From contig NZ_LSJS01000299.1 of the NCBI RefSeq assembly GCF_001557325.1, forward strand, positions 1-27,585: a stretch of DNA of 27,585 bases. The letters are read 5' to 3'. Below, in pieces: positions 25,636-27,585 of the stretch. The notes under the pieces are model-generated. The model was not told the origin of the DNA. It saw only the letters and a list, made by a program, of their open reading frames with translations, and did not search any database. The position numbers and the translations under genes are program-made. Every line of letters begins with the position of its first letter. Within the stretch, counting starts at the first letter, position 1. The DNA is from Erythrobacter donghaensis (lineage in GTDB: Bacteria; Pseudomonadota; Alphaproteobacteria; Sphingomonadales; Sphingomonadaceae).

Positions 25636-25851
25636 GCTTGTTCAGCCTCTCATTGGCACGGCAGCGCGCCCGGGGCGCCGCTTCACGCCAAGCGGATTAG
25701 GCACCAAGCCGCCAAGAAATTCGCCCCTGCGCTCTACGGGCTTGCGCATAGGGATCCGTAAGATTGGCCTTATGTGCCGGTAATTTAACGGGACGCCTGC
25801 AACTTTTCCCGATCGGCCGTCGTGCTGCGGGGTTGAATGAGGCGCGAACAC
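25636..25851. promoter_or_regulatory. Divergent promoter region of the chemotaxis pair
   Basis: This 216-bp stretch separates the leftward CheB-like gene from the rightward chemoreceptor and must hold both promoters. I looked for a flagellar sigma-28 site (TAAA-N15-GCCGATAA). Near 25790-25815, TAAC and CCGATC occur, but the spacing is three to four bases too long, so no promoter is called. The chemoreceptor has a GAGG ribosome-binding site about 9 nt before its ATG. Confidence 0.35.
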
Positions 25852-27585
25852 ATGACGATCGAGAAATTGTCGAGGACTGGCGCGATGGCGCTGGGGGGAA
25901 TAGTGGCCGGGATCCTGCTGTTGGCAGCGATCGGGATGAACCATATTCGCAACGGCGGCGCGCTCGATTCCTCGGAAGAGCAGCTCGCCGATCTGCGCGC
26001 CGACATCCTGCCTCCGCCGATGTTTCTGGTTGAGGCCTTCGGAAACGCCAGCATCATGGCGCTCAACCCCGAGGCCTACGCGATCAACGATGAACGGCTG
26101 AACAAGCTCGAGAAGGAGTATTGGGAGGCGCAGCGCAAGTGGTCGCAGCGCGAGATCGACGCATCGCTCAAGCAGACGATCGCCGCCAATGCCAGCACCA
26201 CCGGAAAGGCGTTCTGGGAGGAGATCAACCAGTCGCTCAAGCCTGCTGCCAGGCGCTGGGACGAATCGGCGGTGCGTGCCTCGCACAAGCGGCTGCTGAC
26301 ACTCTACCGCGACCACCGCGCCGAAAACGACAGGCTGGTGGCACAGAGCGAGACGATCACGGCCGCTGCGAAGGAGGAAAACGCCACGGTCCAGGTGCTG
26401 GTGATCGCCGGCGGGGCGCTTGCCGTCCTGCTGGTGCTCGGCACGCTTGCGCTTGCCTATCTCGGCTTCCGCCGCAAGGTGCTCTGGCCGATCTACGTCG
26501 TCGCCGAGACCATGGAGGGCATGGCCGGGGGCGATTACGACAAGGGCGTGACGACCACCCACCGTGCGGACGAGATCGGGACGATGACCCGCGCGATCGA
26601 GACCTTCCGCTCCGCGCTCAAGGCCGACAAGGTCAAGTCCGAAGCCCAGGCCGTGGTGGTCGAGACATTGTCGGGCGCGCTCGACCGCCTCGCCGACGGG
26701 GATCTGACTCACCGCATCACCGCGATGCCGCCTGGCGAGCATGAGCGGTTGCAGGAGGCGTTCAACGCCTCGGTCGCGCGGCTCGAGACGATGATCGGCG
26801 CGGTGCGTGCCACCGCCAGCGGCGTGCGCACCGGCTCGGACGAGATCCGCGCCGCATCCGAAGACCTCGCGCTGCGCAACGAGCAACAGGCTGCGAGCCT
26901 CGAAGAAACCGCCGCCTCGGTCGGCACCACGGTCGGCCTCACCCGCCAGTCGGCCGAGAATGCCAGCGCCGCCAAGAGCGCCATCGCCCAGACCCACGCC
27001 CGCGCCACCGAAGGCGGCGCGGTGGTCGGCAAGGCGGTCGCCGCAATGGGCGCGATCGAGCAGTCGGCGAAGGAAATCACCCAGATCATCGACGTGATCG
27101 ACGGGATCGCCTTCCAGACCAACCTCCTCGCCCTCAACGCCGGGGTCGAGGCCGCGCGCGCCGGCGAGGCCGGCAAGGGCTTCGCAGTGGTCGCCAACGA
27201 GGTCCGCGCGCTCGCCCAGCGCAGCGCCGAGGCCGCGCGCGACATCAAGGCGCTGATCGACAAGTCGACCGCGCATGTCGGTGACGGGGTGAACCTCGTC
27301 GGCGAGACCGGCAGCCTGCTTGCCGAGATCGTCGCGCAGGTCGGCGCTGTGACCAACCAGGTCGGCGCGATCGCCGAGACCACCGCGCAGCAGGCGAGCA
27401 ATCTCGAACAGGTCAATGTCGCGGTCGGGACGATCGACCGCATGACCCAGCAGAACGCGGCGATGGTCGAGCAGTCGACGGCGGCGACCCGCAGCCTCTC
27501 CTCCGAAGCGCAGCGGCTGGGCGATCTGGTCGCGCAGTTCCGGGTGAGCGCCGGGGCCGGCGAGGCGTGGGCACTGTGGCCGGCG
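25852..27585 (+). CDS. Methyl-accepting chemotaxis protein, cut by right edge
   Basis: From ATG 25852 the frame is open to the end of the window (578 codons, no stop seen). TM1 lies at about 11-30. A periplasmic helical ligand domain of about 150 residues follows ([20 protein letters not shown] ... [16 protein letters not shown]), and TM2 is at about 180-205. Two HAMP units follow (about 207-260 and 270-315, the second with [13 protein letters not shown]), then the cytoplasmic coiled coil with the signalling tip [24 protein letters not shown] (positions 417-440), which contacts CheA and CheW. ALEEFR-like methylation helices are represented by [15 protein letters not shown]. The tip carries G431 where enteric receptors have alanine. 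Only the C-terminal tail should be missing. The ligand is unknown. It is divergent from the CheB-like gene. Confidence 0.92.
   Translation, partial: MTIEKLSRTGAMALGGIVAGILLLAAIGMNHIRNGGALDSSEEQLADLRADILPPPMFLVEAFGNASIMALNPEAYAINDERLNKLEKEYWEAQRKWSQREIDASLKQTIAANASTTGKAFWEEINQSLKPAARRWDESAVRASHKRLLTLYRDHRAENDRLVAQSETITAAAKEENATVQVLVIAGGALAVLLVLGTLALAYLGFRRKVLWPIYVVAETMEGMAGGDYDKGVTTTHRADEIGTMTRAIETFRSALKADKVKSEAQAVVVETLSGALDRLADGDLTHRITAMPPGEHERLQEAFNASVARLETMIGAVRATASGVRTGSDEIRAASEDLALRNEQQAASLEETAASVGTTVGLTRQSAENASAAKSAIAQTHARATEGGAVVGKAVAAMGAIEQSAKEITQIIDVIDGIAFQTNLLALNAGVEAARAGEAGKGFAVVANEVRALAQRSAEAARDIKALIDKSTAHVGDGVNLVGETGSLLAEIVAQVGAVTNQVGAIAETTAQQASNLEQVNVAVGTIDRMTQQNAAMVEQSTAATRSLSSEAQRLGDLVAQFRVSAGAGEAWALWPA

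Noticed and set aside
25780..25820. Flagellar sigma-28 promoter before the chemoreceptor
   Set aside because: TAAC and CCGATC boxes are present, but their spacing is three to four bases longer than the known consensus allows.
25642..27276. A 544-codon minus-strand open frame opposite the chemoreceptor
   Set aside because: It is the complement of the chemoreceptor coding sequence; the plus strand carries clear HAMP and signalling-tip motifs.
1..27585. CRISPR array, tRNA or rRNA genes
   Set aside because: No regularly spaced repeats, tRNA-like cloverleaf or rRNA signature were seen on either strand.

Overview
The window reads as DNA from a high-GC alphaproteobacterium, most likely a sphingomonad (Erythrobacter/Porphyrobacter/Sphingomonas type). 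This is inferred from the two TonB-dependent receptors (one with an IVVSG-type TonB box), the NodT-type outer-membrane factor, the alphaproteobacterial chemoreceptor and the GC-rich codon use. No rRNA or tRNA gene was recognised, so the taxonomy is family-level inference.

Positions 1-5.5 kb look like a plasmid or mobilizable-element backbone and are visibly less GC-rich than the right half. On the minus strand are a DEDDh exonuclease and the start of another gene running off the left edge. On the plus strand are a decayed small ORF spread over three frames, a KfrA-like DNA-binding protein, a short protein ending in a relaxase motif-III fragment with two perfect hairpins inside its 5' half (candidate oriT), and a 772-aa MobV/Pre-type relaxase with a very long coiled-coil tail.

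Positions 5.66-13.14 kb hold one tightly overlapping minus-strand operon: periplasmic adaptor, HME-type RND pump, NodT outer-membrane lipoprotein, OmpR-type response regulator and sensor kinase. This is a complete tripartite (probably metal-ion) efflux system with its own two-component regulator, and it looks like cargo. It ends near a secreted retropepsin-like gene whose 3' part appears replaced, suggesting a recombination junction near 13.66 kb.

Positions 14.0-18.9 kb carry a TonB-dependent receptor divergent from an OmpR/kinase pair. An 8-bp inverted repeat in the shared intergenic region could be the operator linking them. An IS1182-like transposase remnant with an internal stop follows (19.06-19.34 kb). 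Next come a minus-strand pair, a secreted purple-acid-phosphatase-like enzyme and a frameshifted TonB-dependent receptor, suggesting phosphate-ester scavenging; then a VIT/CCC1 metal transporter. The window ends with a divergent chemotaxis pair: a CheB-like protein that has lost two of its three catalytic residues, and a methyl-accepting chemoreceptor cut by the right edge.

No CRISPR array and no clearly novel multi-gene system were seen. The observations most worth a second look are the degenerate CheB beside its chemoreceptor, the MobV relaxase with a substituted motif III next to an overlapping ORF that keeps the canonical HxH, and the putative oriT/junction architecture.
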